Origin: Bacillota bacterium
Lineage (GTDB): Bacteria; Bacillota; Clostridia; Oscillospirales; Ruminococcaceae
Length of the DNA stretch: 64,000 nt
Assembly: GCA_023388515.1 (NCBI GenBank)
Contig: JAEWGD010000006.1
Location: forward strand, 226,822 to 290,821
Direction of reading: 5' to 3'
In this document: positions 8,418-16,769 of the stretch, one piece after another
Position numbering within the stretch: position 1 is the first letter of the stretch
Layout of the letters: every line of letters starts with the position of its first letter
Translations under genes and position numbers: made by a program
Notes under the pieces: model-generated
What the model was told of the DNA's origin: nothing
Databases searched by the model: none
The model's input: only the letters and a program-made list of their open reading frames with translations

Positions 8418-9443
8418 ATGAAGGTGTTATTTATAGGCGGTACTGGTATAATAAGTTCTGCAATTTCTAAACAATTAATTAACGATGGTTGTGAGTTGTA
8501 TCTTTTAAACAGAGGAAACAACAACAATGTATTGCCAGAGGGTGCAATAAATCTTGTATGTGATATTAATGATGAAACTAAAGTTTTTGAGATTATCAAA
8601 GATATGAATTTTGACGTTGTAGCTGATTTTATAGCTTTTGTTCCATCCCAAATTGAACGTGATTACCGACTTTTTAGTGATAAAACTAAGCAGTTTATTT
8701 TTATTAGTTCTGCCTCTGCTTATCAAAAACCACTTTCTGATTATAGAGTAAGTGAGGGTACTCCCCTTGCTAATCCATATTGGGATTATTCAATGAATAA
8801 AATTGCTTGTGAAGAGCGATTAATAGATATGTATAGAAAAACTGGATTTCCTATTACTATTGTTAGACCAAGCCACACTTATTGTGAGAGATTCATTCCT
8901 TTAGGTGTTCATGGAAATAATGGTAGCTGGCAAGTTATAAAGCGTATGCTTGAGTGTAAACCCGTAATAATTCATGGCGATGGCACTTCATTATGGAGTT
9001 TAACCCATAGCTCAGATTTCGCTAAAGCATTTATTGGACTTATGGGTAATCCTCATGCTATTGGTGAGGCTGTTCATATAACATCGGATGAAGTGCTTAC
9101 ATGGAATCAGGTTTATACTAGTATTGCCAATGCTTTAGGAGTTACTTTAAACGCTGTTCATATTTCATCAGAGTTTTTAGATATGTGTAGTAAGGGAAAT
9201 TTAAAAGGTAGCTTAATCGGTGATAAATCAAATTCTATAGTATTCGATAACAGTAAAATTAAAAGGCTTGTTCCGAATTTTATTGCCACAAAAAGATTTG
9301 ATCAAGGAATCAAAGAAACTATTGATTATATTTTTGCACATCCAGAGTTGCAAATTGCTGATACTGAATTTGATGAATGGTGCGATACTGTAATTAGTGG
9401 GCTTGATAAGGCTGTTATCAACATAAAAGGGAAACTTTTATAA
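8418..9443 (+). CDS. NAD-dependent epimerase/dehydratase family protein (extended SDR)
   Basis: 341-residue Rossmann-fold protein. It opens with MKVLFIGGTGIISSAI, a GxxGxI dinucleotide motif, and carries the catalytic YxxxK as YSMNK (about residue 115). FIFISSASAY and TIVRPSHTY are typical extended-SDR strands. The best guess is a nucleotide-sugar epimerase/reductase; the substrate cannot be told from sequence. An AAGGAGAG site precedes the ATG. It stands alone between two glycoside hydrolase genes and overlaps a small downstream gene by one base, suggesting co-translation with it. Confidence 0.82.
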   Translation: MKVLFIGGTGIISSAISKQLINDGCELYLLNRGNNNNVLPEGAINLVCDINDETKVFEIIKDMNFDVVADFIAFVPSQIERDYRLFSDKTKQFIFISSASAYQKPLSDYRVSEGTPLANPYWDYSMNKIACEERLIDMYRKTGFPITIVRPSHTYCERFIPLGVHGNNGSWQVIKRMLECKPVIIHGDGTSLWSLTHSSDFAKAFIGLMGNPHAIGEAVHITSDEVLTWNQVYTSIANALGVTLNAVHISSEFLDMCSKGNLKGSLIGDKSNSIVFDNSKIKRLVPNFIATKRFDQGIKETIDYIFAHPELQIADTEFDEWCDTVISGLDKAVINIKGKLL

Positions 9444-9685
9444 TGGTGGAAAATATGAAGGATTATTACGGAGATGAACTTAAAACCTTTATCATAGAGG
9501 TTGAGTTAAATCAAGAAACCAGATATATTCGCACCAAAAATGTTGCTATCTATTCTAAAGATATTGCAAGAAAGTTTGCTCATAAAAAATCTGCTAAACG
9601 TTTCTTTAAAGGCTCGGTATTTGATGAATTGAATTGTAACTGGCGTATACTTGAACTTGATTGTAATAAAAATGATTATATGTAA
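9443..9685 (+). CDS. Small conserved-looking protein of unknown function
   Basis: 80-residue basic protein that I do not recognise. Its ATG shares the last A of the upstream epimerase stop (TAATG), so it is probably translated by coupling. A second in-frame ATG at 9455 (MKDYYGDELKT) is an alternative start. The sequence has an alternating beta-type start (LKTFIIEVEL), then a Lys/Phe-rich middle, and no signal peptide or membrane segment. Confidence 0.6.
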   Translation: MVENMKDYYGDELKTFIIEVELNQETRYIRTKNVAIYSKDIARKFAHKKSAKRFFKGSVFDELNCNWRILELDCNKNDYM

Positions 9686-9690
9686 AAACG

Positions 9691-9724
9691 GACGGAGACT
9701 CTTATTAAAATAAAGAGCCTCCGC
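9691..9724 (-). terminator. Terminator of the uridine-kinase-like gene
   Basis: On the minus strand CGGAGGCTCTT pairs with AAGAGTCTCCG (one G-U pair) and runs into a TTTTT tract. The stem begins within the last codons of the gene and includes its stop codon. Confidence 0.7.
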
Positions 9725-10640
9725 CGATAAATTCTCTTATTAAAGACAAATTGTCAATAATTTCTGTTGGAATTGTATTAACTTCAGATAAAAGCTGAGT
9801 AAGCATTTTGCAATCTTCTGTATTTATGTATTCATCCTTTGCTTCTAATAAGTCTTTAAGTAAGACATTCTTATATGCAGATGGCTCATATGATATAAAA
9901 GTATCAATATCAAAATCTGCCCTATTCTTATATGGCATAATATATAAATCTTCTCCTCTTGATACGCTTTTAAACATATCAAAAACCTCTTCAAGTTTTC
10001 TACCACGAAACATTTTATCTCTTATGAGTCTTCTCATTAAGCGTATTTTTCTTGGATGTATTATTGTTCCATCATTACACTTCAAACGTGTTCGTACACT
10101 AACATACACTCTTGTTGTATAATCTGAAACATCTTCTCCAATTACAAGCGGGTTTAATGCATGGATACCCTCAATCAAGATTACATGATTCTTTTCTCGT
10201 CTAAATGGTATTGAAGATGCTCTCATTTGTGTCTTAAAATCAAAAGTTGGAATGTTTATAACTTCACGGTTTATTAGTTTCTTTATATGGTCATGCAATA
10301 ACTCAATATCAAGCCTTCTTGGTGATTCTAAATCAATGTTACCATCTTCATCAACAGGCATATTCTTTGCATCTTTAGATAAAAAGTAATTATCAAGTGA
10401 TATTGTTTGTGCCTTATGTCCTGCTTCTGTAAGCCTTCTCTCAATTATTAAAGATGATGTTGTTTTTCCAGAGCCAGAAGGACCTGATACTAAAACCACT
10501 GGTTTTTCATGATCATCAATCATTATCTTTTTCGCAATATTATTTAATTGATTGTGGTAGTTGTTTTCTACCTTTTTTATAAATTCGTCCCTGTTCTTAT
10601 TAATGTTTTTATTAATTTCGTTTACTGAAATATATCTCAA
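9705..10640 (-). CDS. Uridine kinase/phosphoribulokinase-family P-loop kinase
   Basis: 311-residue nucleoside kinase-like protein. Walker A is GPSGSGKTTSS (about residues 53-63), followed by SLDNYFLSK and the substrate-loop IEGIHALNP, as in uridine kinases. The C-terminus EFIGGGSLF is the tail typical of the clostridial variant. Many clostridial relatives carry an N-terminal TGS domain; this one lacks it and has only about 40 residues before the kinase core. The start is a TTG with GAGGGAG 10 nt upstream. The phosphoryl acceptor is inferred from family only. Confidence 0.75.
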   Translation of the reverse strand: MRYISVNEINKNINKNRDEFIKKVENNYHNQLNNIAKKIMIDDHEKPVVLVSGPSGSGKTTSSLIIERRLTEAGHKAQTISLDNYFLSKDAKNMPVDEDGNIDLESPRRLDIELLHDHIKKLINREVINIPTFDFKTQMRASSIPFRREKNHVILIEGIHALNPLVIGEDVSDYTTRVYVSVRTRLKCNDGTIIHPRKIRLMRRLIRDKMFRGRKLEEVFDMFKSVSRGEDLYIMPYKNRADFDIDTFISYEPSAYKNVLLKDLLEAKDEYINTEDCKMLTQLLSEVNTIPTEIIDNLSLIREFIGGGSLF

Positions 10641-10739
10641 TTATTATTCACTCCCTCATTTAGTTAATATACTTTTTATATTATAATAAATAAAAACAAA
10701 AATGACAATACCTAAATCAATTTTATTTTACAGTTAGGC

Positions 10740-10768
10740 TTGTAATGTTACATATAATAGCGTATTAT
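10740..10768 (+). promoter_or_regulatory. Predicted promoter of enolase
   Basis: TTGTAA (10740-10745), 17-bp spacer, TATTAT (10763-10768), 40 nt before the eno ATG. Confidence 0.55.
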
Positions 10769-10808
10769 GGTTCATAATATAAATAAATTATAAGGATAGG
10801 TGATTTAA

Positions 10809-12071
10809 ATGCTTAAATTGAAAGTTGCAAAAGTCAAGGGTTATGAAATTATTGATTCAAGAGGAAACCCTACTATAAGAGCTGAGGTGATTCTTACAAG
10901 CGGTGCTATGGGTGTTGCTAGTGTACCTTCTGGTGCATCAACTGGTATGTTTGAAGCTCATGAATTGCGTGATGTTAATTCTAATCGTTATTGTGGCAAG
11001 GGGGTTTCTGAAGCTGTAAACAACATTAATGATATTATCAATCCTGCTTTAATTGATTTTAATTCTATTGAGCAGTCAAAAATTGATGATTTGTTAATTC
11101 AGCTTGATGGAACTGAAAACAAATCTAAACTAGGCGCAAATGCTATTTTAGCTGTATCTTTGGCAGTTGCAAAGGCTGCTGCAAGACATTATCATCTGCC
11201 TTTATATAAATATTTAGGTGGAGTTAATGCTAACACTATGCCTGTTCCTATGATGAACATTCTTAATGGTGGTGCTCATGCCTCAAATAATATAGATATA
11301 CAAGAATTTATGATTATGCCTGTAGGTGCTGAATCATTTAGTGAAGCATTGAGAATGGGTAGTGAAATATACCACAGCTTGAGTAAAATTCTTAAAGAAA
11401 AAGATCTATCAACTGCTGTTGGTGATGAGGGTGGATTTGCTCCAAATTTAAATTCTGATGAAGAGGCTATTCAATGCATTTTAGATGCTGTAAATCGTGC
11501 TGGGTATAATACAGATGACGTAAAAATTGCTCTTGATGCAGCAAGCAGTGAGTGGTATAAGGATGGTAGATACCTACTGCCAAAAAGAAATGTTGAATAC
11601 AGCGTTGATGAATTAATTTCATATTGGAACAAGCTATGCAATGATTATCCTATCATATCAATCGAGGATGGATTGGGAGAACAGGACTGGTCTGGTTGGG
11701 CTAATATTACTAAAAGATTAGGTAGCAAAATTCAATTAGTCGGTGATGATTTATTTGTAACAAATCCAATACATTTAAGACGTGGTATTTCTGAAAATGT
11801 CGCTAACTCTATATTAATAAAATTCAATCAAATCGGTACTCTTTCTGAAACTTTATCTGCTATTCAAGTCGCTAAGAATGCTGGGTATAGCACGGTAATT
11901 TCTCATCGTTCAGGTGAAACTGAAGATACTACAATTGCAGACCTTGCTGTTGGAATTAATGCAGGTCAAATTAAAACTGGTGCTCCTTGCAGAACTGATA
12001 GAGTAGCAAAATACAACAGGCTATTAAGAATTGAAGCTGACGGTATCCATAAATATTATAATATGAAATAA
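10809..12071 (+). CDS. eno: Enolase
   Basis: 420 residues, slightly shorter than the usual 425-435. It interconverts 2-phosphoglycerate and phosphoenolpyruvate in glycolysis. Visible signatures: N-terminal EIIDSRGNPT, VPSGASTG, GGAHASNNIDIQEFMIMP, the catalytic-site SIEDGLGEQDW and LVGDDLFVTN metal ligands, and SHRSGETEDTTIADLAV near the C-terminus. AGGTGAT precedes the ATG. Monocistronic, between its own promoter and a strong bidirectional terminator. Confidence 0.97.
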   Translation: MLKLKVAKVKGYEIIDSRGNPTIRAEVILTSGAMGVASVPSGASTGMFEAHELRDVNSNRYCGKGVSEAVNNINDIINPALIDFNSIEQSKIDDLLIQLDGTENKSKLGANAILAVSLAVAKAAARHYHLPLYKYLGGVNANTMPVPMMNILNGGAHASNNIDIQEFMIMPVGAESFSEALRMGSEIYHSLSKILKEKDLSTAVGDEGGFAPNLNSDEEAIQCILDAVNRAGYNTDDVKIALDAASSEWYKDGRYLLPKRNVEYSVDELISYWNKLCNDYPIISIEDGLGEQDWSGWANITKRLGSKIQLVGDDLFVTNPIHLRRGISENVANSILIKFNQIGTLSETLSAIQVAKNAGYSTVISHRSGETEDTTIADLAVGINAGQIKTGAPCRTDRVAKYNRLLRIEADGIHKYYNMK

Positions 12072-12082
12072 GGATATTACAG

Positions 12083-12120
12083 AAACAACCTCCATGATGT
12101 AGAAATCATGGAGGTTGTTT
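12083..12120. terminator. Bidirectional terminator between eno and the GH26 gene
   Basis: Perfect 16-bp stem (12083-12098 with 12105-12120), 6-nt loop, T-rich on both strands. It serves the converging eno and GH26 transcripts. Confidence 0.9.
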
Positions 12121-12125
12121 TAGTT

Positions 12126-14138
12126 CTATGTTCGTTTTGGACCGAGATCAGTTATTTCAATTTGCCTACATAAATATCTTGCAATTGTCAAATTATCACT
12201 CATTTTTATTTCACCATCATAATAACAGTCAGCATTTTCTTTTTGGCTAGCATTAAATTCTACTGCACCAACAAGAAATTTGTTTAGTTGTATAATATCT
12301 GCGAGTGAAATTTCTCCATCTAAATCTACATCACCATAGAAAGGCACAAATCCAACGGGTGTTGTTTCAGTTACTTCTGTTTCTTCCGTTGTAGAAACAG
12401 AAGTAGTAGTATTGTCAGTACTAACAGTGGTAACAATATCACTACTATCAGTACTTTCAAAGGGTGTAGACTCAGTAACCATTGTTTCCGAAGTTTCCGT
12501 TATAGAGAACGTTTCATCGCTTGTACTAACTTCCTCAGTCGTAATTTCAGTTTCAGTGGTAGTAGTTTCGTCACTACCATAACCATCCAACGGATATGTT
12601 TTAAAGTCAGGCAATTCATCAAGTGTAATGCAATAATCACTCTTATAAATCTCTATTAAATTTTCTTTAGGATTTATCTGACTACTTGTTAAGTAATTAT
12701 TATACCACGGACAGAACCAAAGCCATGCTGCACCATCATTTTGAAGATTTTCAAGAGAAGGAATTGAGTCGTTCTCCGACATAGCTACCATCTTCTTGCC
12801 ATTTGTACTAGCAACAAGATTATAGAAAGTAGATGAAATTGATGATAAATTAGGTAAACCATCATAAGCATTATATTTATCATAACCTACAATATCAACA
12901 TATTCATCACCAGGATACCAATCAGGCGATGTTTGAAAAGTATATCCTGTCCATACCCAAATAAGATTATCAAGTCCATATACATTTGTTAATTGGTCAT
13001 ATAATAAGTAATAAAGCTCCTTGCAAGCCTCTGGACCTTCTGCACCCCACCAGAACCATGCTCCCTCCGCCTCATGAAGTGGTCTAAATAAAATAGGTAC
13101 ATTTGCATCTTCAACTATTTGTAGCTTTGTAGCTAAGAGTTCTATATCTGCCATTAAAATTTTATTTTCTTCTGTACCCTCTTGCAAGGCTTTTGTAACG
13201 CTGAATGTTGTTCCATCAGTATAAGCTTCAGATTTATAATAAAATTTTGCATCTCCTTCATCATTTGGCACTCCCCAATGATAACAAAGCGTTGCAATAC
13301 CCCCAACATCATTACCCCATTCCACTATTCTCTCAGCAGCATGGTCGTCCCAATATGAAGTTGTATTATAATTTAAAAAGTCAAACCCTCTTACTGCAAC
13401 TTGCTTTCCTGTGGTTTCTAGAATATATTCAAACTCACTTTCATTATCTGTAAGCTCACTATCAGAATAATTATAATTATGTGAGCCACAATATTCTTGC
13501 TGTCCTGATAAAATATTTTTTCCGTATATGTCACAAAGATAATTATAAAGTCTTTTTGTAATATCACTGGAATTTTCATTCACTAGTGTTCGTGTAGGTG
13601 AAAGATTTACAATGCTTTCATCTGCTTCTTTTACGATAAGATAATCAAAAAGCGTATAACCCCAATAAGCTTTTATTTGGATCTCATTTTCTCCTGCTTT
13701 TAATCTAACATATCCAGCTGATAATTCTGTAAAACTTTCGTTATAAGGAAAACTTATTTCCCCCTGATTTACATCATTAACATTAAGATACTGAACCTTT
13801 TTAACTGGGTCAAAAGGTTGACAATAGCGAATAACTAGCTCGTATAATCCATCTTTCTCCACTGAAACAGGTATTGTAACTGAATCTCCTTTTTGCTCTA
13901 TATATGCAAACCCTGTTCCCGACCAATCTGAAATATCACACGAATTCCCTTTTGCACTTTCATCAATAACTGTCCAGCTTTCTGCTTTACAGCCATCTAA
14001 ATTAGCGTTCTCAAATTCATACTTAATACCATCATTGGCAAAAACAGTATTCTTAGGTATTAATACTATAGTATTTGCAAAAACAAGAGTAGCGGCAGTT
14101 ATAACAGAAATAATTTTTTTATTAAACTTTTTTAACAT
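12126..14138 (-). CDS. GH26 beta-mannanase with CBM35-like module and dockerin
   Basis: Secreted endo-mannanase of 670 residues. In order: signal peptide (1-33), CBM35-type module (about 37-165), GH26 catalytic domain (about 180-500), Thr/Ser/Glu linker (about 520-590), type-I dockerin (601-670). Acid/base Glu356 sits in RPLHEAEGAWFWW and nucleophile Glu455 in AMSENDS; IWVWTGY and YPGDEYVDIVGYDKY are further GH26 hallmarks. The dockerin's first Ca-loop is canonical, while the second has Tyr at loop position 3. I use the ATG at 14138 (AGGAGG 7 nt upstream, start of the signal peptide); an in-frame start at 14195 would add 19 non-signal residues. It shares dockerin and linker style with the GH5 enzyme. 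Confidence 0.95.
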   Translation of the reverse strand: MLKKFNKKIISVITAATLVFANTIVLIPKNTVFANDGIKYEFENANLDGCKAESWTVIDESAKGNSCDISDWSGTGFAYIEQKGDSVTIPVSVEKDGLYELVIRYCQPFDPVKKVQYLNVNDVNQGEISFPYNESFTELSAGYVRLKAGENEIQIKAYWGYTLFDYLIVKEADESIVNLSPTRTLVNENSSDITKRLYNYLCDIYGKNILSGQQEYCGSHNYNYSDSELTDNESEFEYILETTGKQVAVRGFDFLNYNTTSYWDDHAAERIVEWGNDVGGIATLCYHWGVPNDEGDAKFYYKSEAYTDGTTFSVTKALQEGTEENKILMADIELLATKLQIVEDANVPILFRPLHEAEGAWFWWGAEGPEACKELYYLLYDQLTNVYGLDNLIWVWTGYTFQTSPDWYPGDEYVDIVGYDKYNAYDGLPNLSSISSTFYNLVASTNGKKMVAMSENDSIPSLENLQNDGAAWLWFCPWYNNYLTSSQINPKENLIEIYKSDYCITLDELPDFKTYPLDGYGSDETTTTETEITTEEVSTSDETFSITETSETMVTESTPFESTDSSDIVTTVSTDNTTTSVSTTEETEVTETTPVGFVPFYGDVDLDGEISLADIIQLNKFLVGAVEFNASQKENADCYYDGEIKMSDNLTIARYLCRQIEITDLGPKRT

Positions 14139-14185
14139 ACAAAGTCCTCCTATAATTTTATTTACTAACCACATTTCTACTCTAA

Positions 14186-14214
14186 ATTGTACCACATATA
14201 AAATAATTTTTCAA
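14186..14214 (-). promoter_or_regulatory. Predicted promoter of the GH26 mannanase gene
   Basis: Minus strand TTGAAA (14209-14214), 17-bp spacer, TACAAT (14186-14191). It starts only 22 nt after the stop of the upstream PBP gene; no clear terminator separates them. Confidence 0.7.
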
Positions 14215-14235
14215 CTAATATTACAATATCTTTGT

Positions 14236-15813
14236 CTATTTATAAATCCCATCAGCAACTTTTTTAAATATAGGTGCTGCTGCATCATTACCAAATCCCC
14301 CATCTTCAACAAGCACTGTTACAGCATACTTAGGGTTAGCAACTGGGAAAAACCCTGTTATCCATGCGTGGCAGATATCATCTCCATTTTCATCATATCT
14401 TCCTGTCTGTGCAGTAGATGTTTTTCCAGCAGCAAAGGTGTTCTCAGGCTTTGCATTTGAATCTTCATTTTCATTTATTGCAGCTATCATATAATCTTGT
14501 ATTTCAATAGCAACTTCTGTTGAAAATGCCTTTGTATATATAATTTCAGATTCATTATCAACCGTTTCCCAGTTCGTAGTTGTACCTCTAACGAGTTTCG
14601 CTATAGGTAAATCTCCACCATTTGCAATAGCACTTGTAAGCGTGGTAACTTGAATAGGTGTTGCAAGCAATTTTCCTTGCCCAAATGAAAAATTACTTTT
14701 TTCAGCAAGAATACTTAATTCGGCTACTGACGGAAGATTCCCACTAGAAGATATAATATTATTAGCTAAAACTGTCTCTCTTCCAAAACCTAAAACATTT
14801 GACATATTCCATAATCGTTCAGTATCAATATACTGCACCAAATTTATAAAGTATGTGTTACATGAATTAATAACTGCAGTTTTCATATCCTGATTTCCAT
14901 GACCATTTATTTTATGGCAATTGAATTTTTGACCATTAACATCTGTTGAACCTGTACATTCATACATAAAATTCTTACTTAATCCCCCGTTTAAAGCCTC
15001 TATTGCAATTACCAACTTGAATATTGAGCCAACATTATAAGCATATAAGGGTCTGTTTATTAGTGGTGAATCCTCGGATACAAGGGCTTTTTCAAGCTGA
15101 TTTACATTATAGCTAGGTTTGCTTACCATTGCCCTTATCTCCCCTGTTTTTACATCCATAACCACAACTGCACCCTTTTTCATATCCACTGTCGCTTCTT
15201 CGCAAATTTTCTGTATATCCGAATCAATAGTTGTTACAACACCAGCATTTATTTCTTCTGCATACTTTATTTTTTTATCTTTTCCATCAAGTACACTTCC
15301 AGTTCCGTCGATATTATAGGTTACTTTATTCTTGCTTTCAACAGATTTTAAAAATTCATTAAAGGATAATTCAAGACCAGTTATACCTACTCCATTTTGG
15401 GTGTATCCAATAATATGCTGTGCTAATTCATTTTCAGCAGTCCTTATAGGTACTTTAAATACAGTTATATCTTCACATACAAAAGTATCTTTATCCACAG
15501 CACATATAAATGGTTTTTCATACCTTAATTTATTATAAAAATCATTCTTATCCTTTACATAGGGCATTATCTCTTTAATAGCATCTGAACTAGGATTTAT
15601 TGCTGCTAAATACTCATAAGTATTATTGTTCAACAATTTAAAGTTGCAATCATAAATATTTCCATTAGTCACACCAACATTTAAAGTATATGTTCCTTGA
15701 TTACGAACAGCCTGTTTATACTCCTCAGTAGTCATAACAACGTATGTTCGCATATATAACGTGGAAAATAAAGCTAAAAAAACAATGGACAACGCAATTA
15801 ATCTTTTATACAT
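14236..15813 (-). CDS. Penicillin-binding transpeptidase (class B-like) with KTS box
   Basis: 525-residue cell-wall D,D-transpeptidase. An N-terminal membrane anchor (about residues 5-25) is followed by a short pedestal and the transpeptidase domain (about 215-525). Active-site motifs: SxxK at S263-I-F-K266, SxN at S317-C-N319. The third box is K464-T-S466 rather than the usual KTG, followed by TAQTG as normal. The length and short pedestal resemble PbpA/SpoVD-type elongation or sporulation enzymes more than PBP2; the exact role is not determined. AAGGAG precedes the ATG. It is separated from the lgt-folD operon by a terminator. Confidence 0.88.
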   Translation of the reverse strand: MYKRLIALSIVFLALFSTLYMRTYVVMTTEEYKQAVRNQGTYTLNVGVTNGNIYDCNFKLLNNNTYEYLAAINPSSDAIKEIMPYVKDKNDFYNKLRYEKPFICAVDKDTFVCEDITVFKVPIRTAENELAQHIIGYTQNGVGITGLELSFNEFLKSVESKNKVTYNIDGTGSVLDGKDKKIKYAEEINAGVVTTIDSDIQKICEEATVDMKKGAVVVMDVKTGEIRAMVSKPSYNVNQLEKALVSEDSPLINRPLYAYNVGSIFKLVIAIEALNGGLSKNFMYECTGSTDVNGQKFNCHKINGHGNQDMKTAVINSCNTYFINLVQYIDTERLWNMSNVLGFGRETVLANNIISSSGNLPSVAELSILAEKSNFSFGQGKLLATPIQVTTLTSAIANGGDLPIAKLVRGTTTNWETVDNESEIIYTKAFSTEVAIEIQDYMIAAINENEDSNAKPENTFAAGKTSTAQTGRYDENGDDICHAWITGFFPVANPKYAVTVLVEDGGFGNDAAAPIFKKVADGIYK

Positions 15814-15886
15814 ATAATTATCTCCTTCTTATAGCCTAACACTATAGAAAGTATTGACAATCATATATAAAGTATTCAATAAAAAA

Positions 15887-15911
15887 AGTCGGATGCATTT
15901 AACATCCGACT
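15887..15911 (-). terminator. Terminator of the ymfF-ymfH-lgt-folD operon
   Basis: Stem AGTCGGATG / CATCCGACT, 7-nt loop, followed on the minus strand by seven T residues. It sits just after the folD stop. Confidence 0.9.
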
Positions 15912-15923
15912 CTATAATTATTT

Positions 15924-16769
15924 TTATGCTTTAAGCTTTGCAGCAGTAAGAGTGTTTTTCATTAACATTGCTATTGTCATAGGTCCAACTCCACCTGGTA
16001 CAGGGGTTATGTATCCTGCTTTTTTTGAAACTGCTTCAAAGTCAACATCTCCGCAAAGCTTTCCATTATCAAGTCTATTCATTCCAACGTCAATAACTAC
16101 TGCTCCCTCTTTAACCATATCCTCATTAACGAAATTTGCTCTACCAACAGCTGCAACTATAATATCTGCTGTTTTACATACGTCTGCAAGATTAGTTGTT
16201 TTAGAGTGACAAATTGTAACAGTTGCATTTCTGTGTAATAATAACATAGACATTGGCTTACCTACGATATTACTTCTGCCAATTACGACTGCTGATTTAC
16301 CTGAAATATCAACGCCAGTGCTATCTATAAGCTCCATTACACCCGCAGGCGTACATGGCAAGAAAGCAAACTCGCCTATCATGATTTTCCCAACATTAAA
16401 TGGATGAAAAGCATCAACATCTTTATCAGGAGAAATTGAATTAATAATTGCATTCTCATCAATATGCTTAGGTAGAGGTAGCTGTACTAAGATACCATTA
16501 ACCTTATCATCATTATTAAGAACATCAACTAAATCTAAAAGTTCTTGCTGAGTAATATTTTCATCTAATGAATATTCATATGAGTTAAACCCAACTTCTT
16601 CACAAGCTTTCTTTTTAGAGTTCACATAAACTCTTGACGCCGCATTGTTTCCAACAATTACAACTGCAAGTCCAACTGTAATCCCCTGTTCTTTCAATTT
16701 TGCTGTTTCATCACGTACTTCCGATTTAACCTTTGCAGAAACTTCTTTTCCATCTATCAAATTAGCCAT
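15924..16769 (-). CDS. folD: Bifunctional methylenetetrahydrofolate dehydrogenase/cyclohydrolase
   Basis: 281 residues, the usual FolD length. It converts 5,10-methylene-THF to 10-formyl-THF using NADP. Motifs: YVNSKKKACEEVGF (catalytic Lys), LVQLPLPKHID, the Rossmann GRSNIVGKPM and C-terminal PGGVGPMTIAML. I choose the ATG at 16769 (MANLIDGKEVS), which overlaps the lgt stop by 8 nt and has GGAGG upstream; an in-frame start at 16790 would add seven residues inside lgt. Last gene of its operon. Confidence 0.95.
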   Translation of the reverse strand: MANLIDGKEVSAKVKSEVRDETAKLKEQGITVGLAVVIVGNNAASRVYVNSKKKACEEVGFNSYEYSLDENITQQELLDLVDVLNNDDKVNGILVQLPLPKHIDENAIINSISPDKDVDAFHPFNVGKIMIGEFAFLPCTPAGVMELIDSTGVDISGKSAVVIGRSNIVGKPMSMLLLHRNATVTICHSKTTNLADVCKTADIIVAAVGRANFVNEDMVKEGAVVIDVGMNRLDNGKLCGDVDFEAVSKKAGYITPVPGGVGPMTIAMLMKNTLTAAKLKA

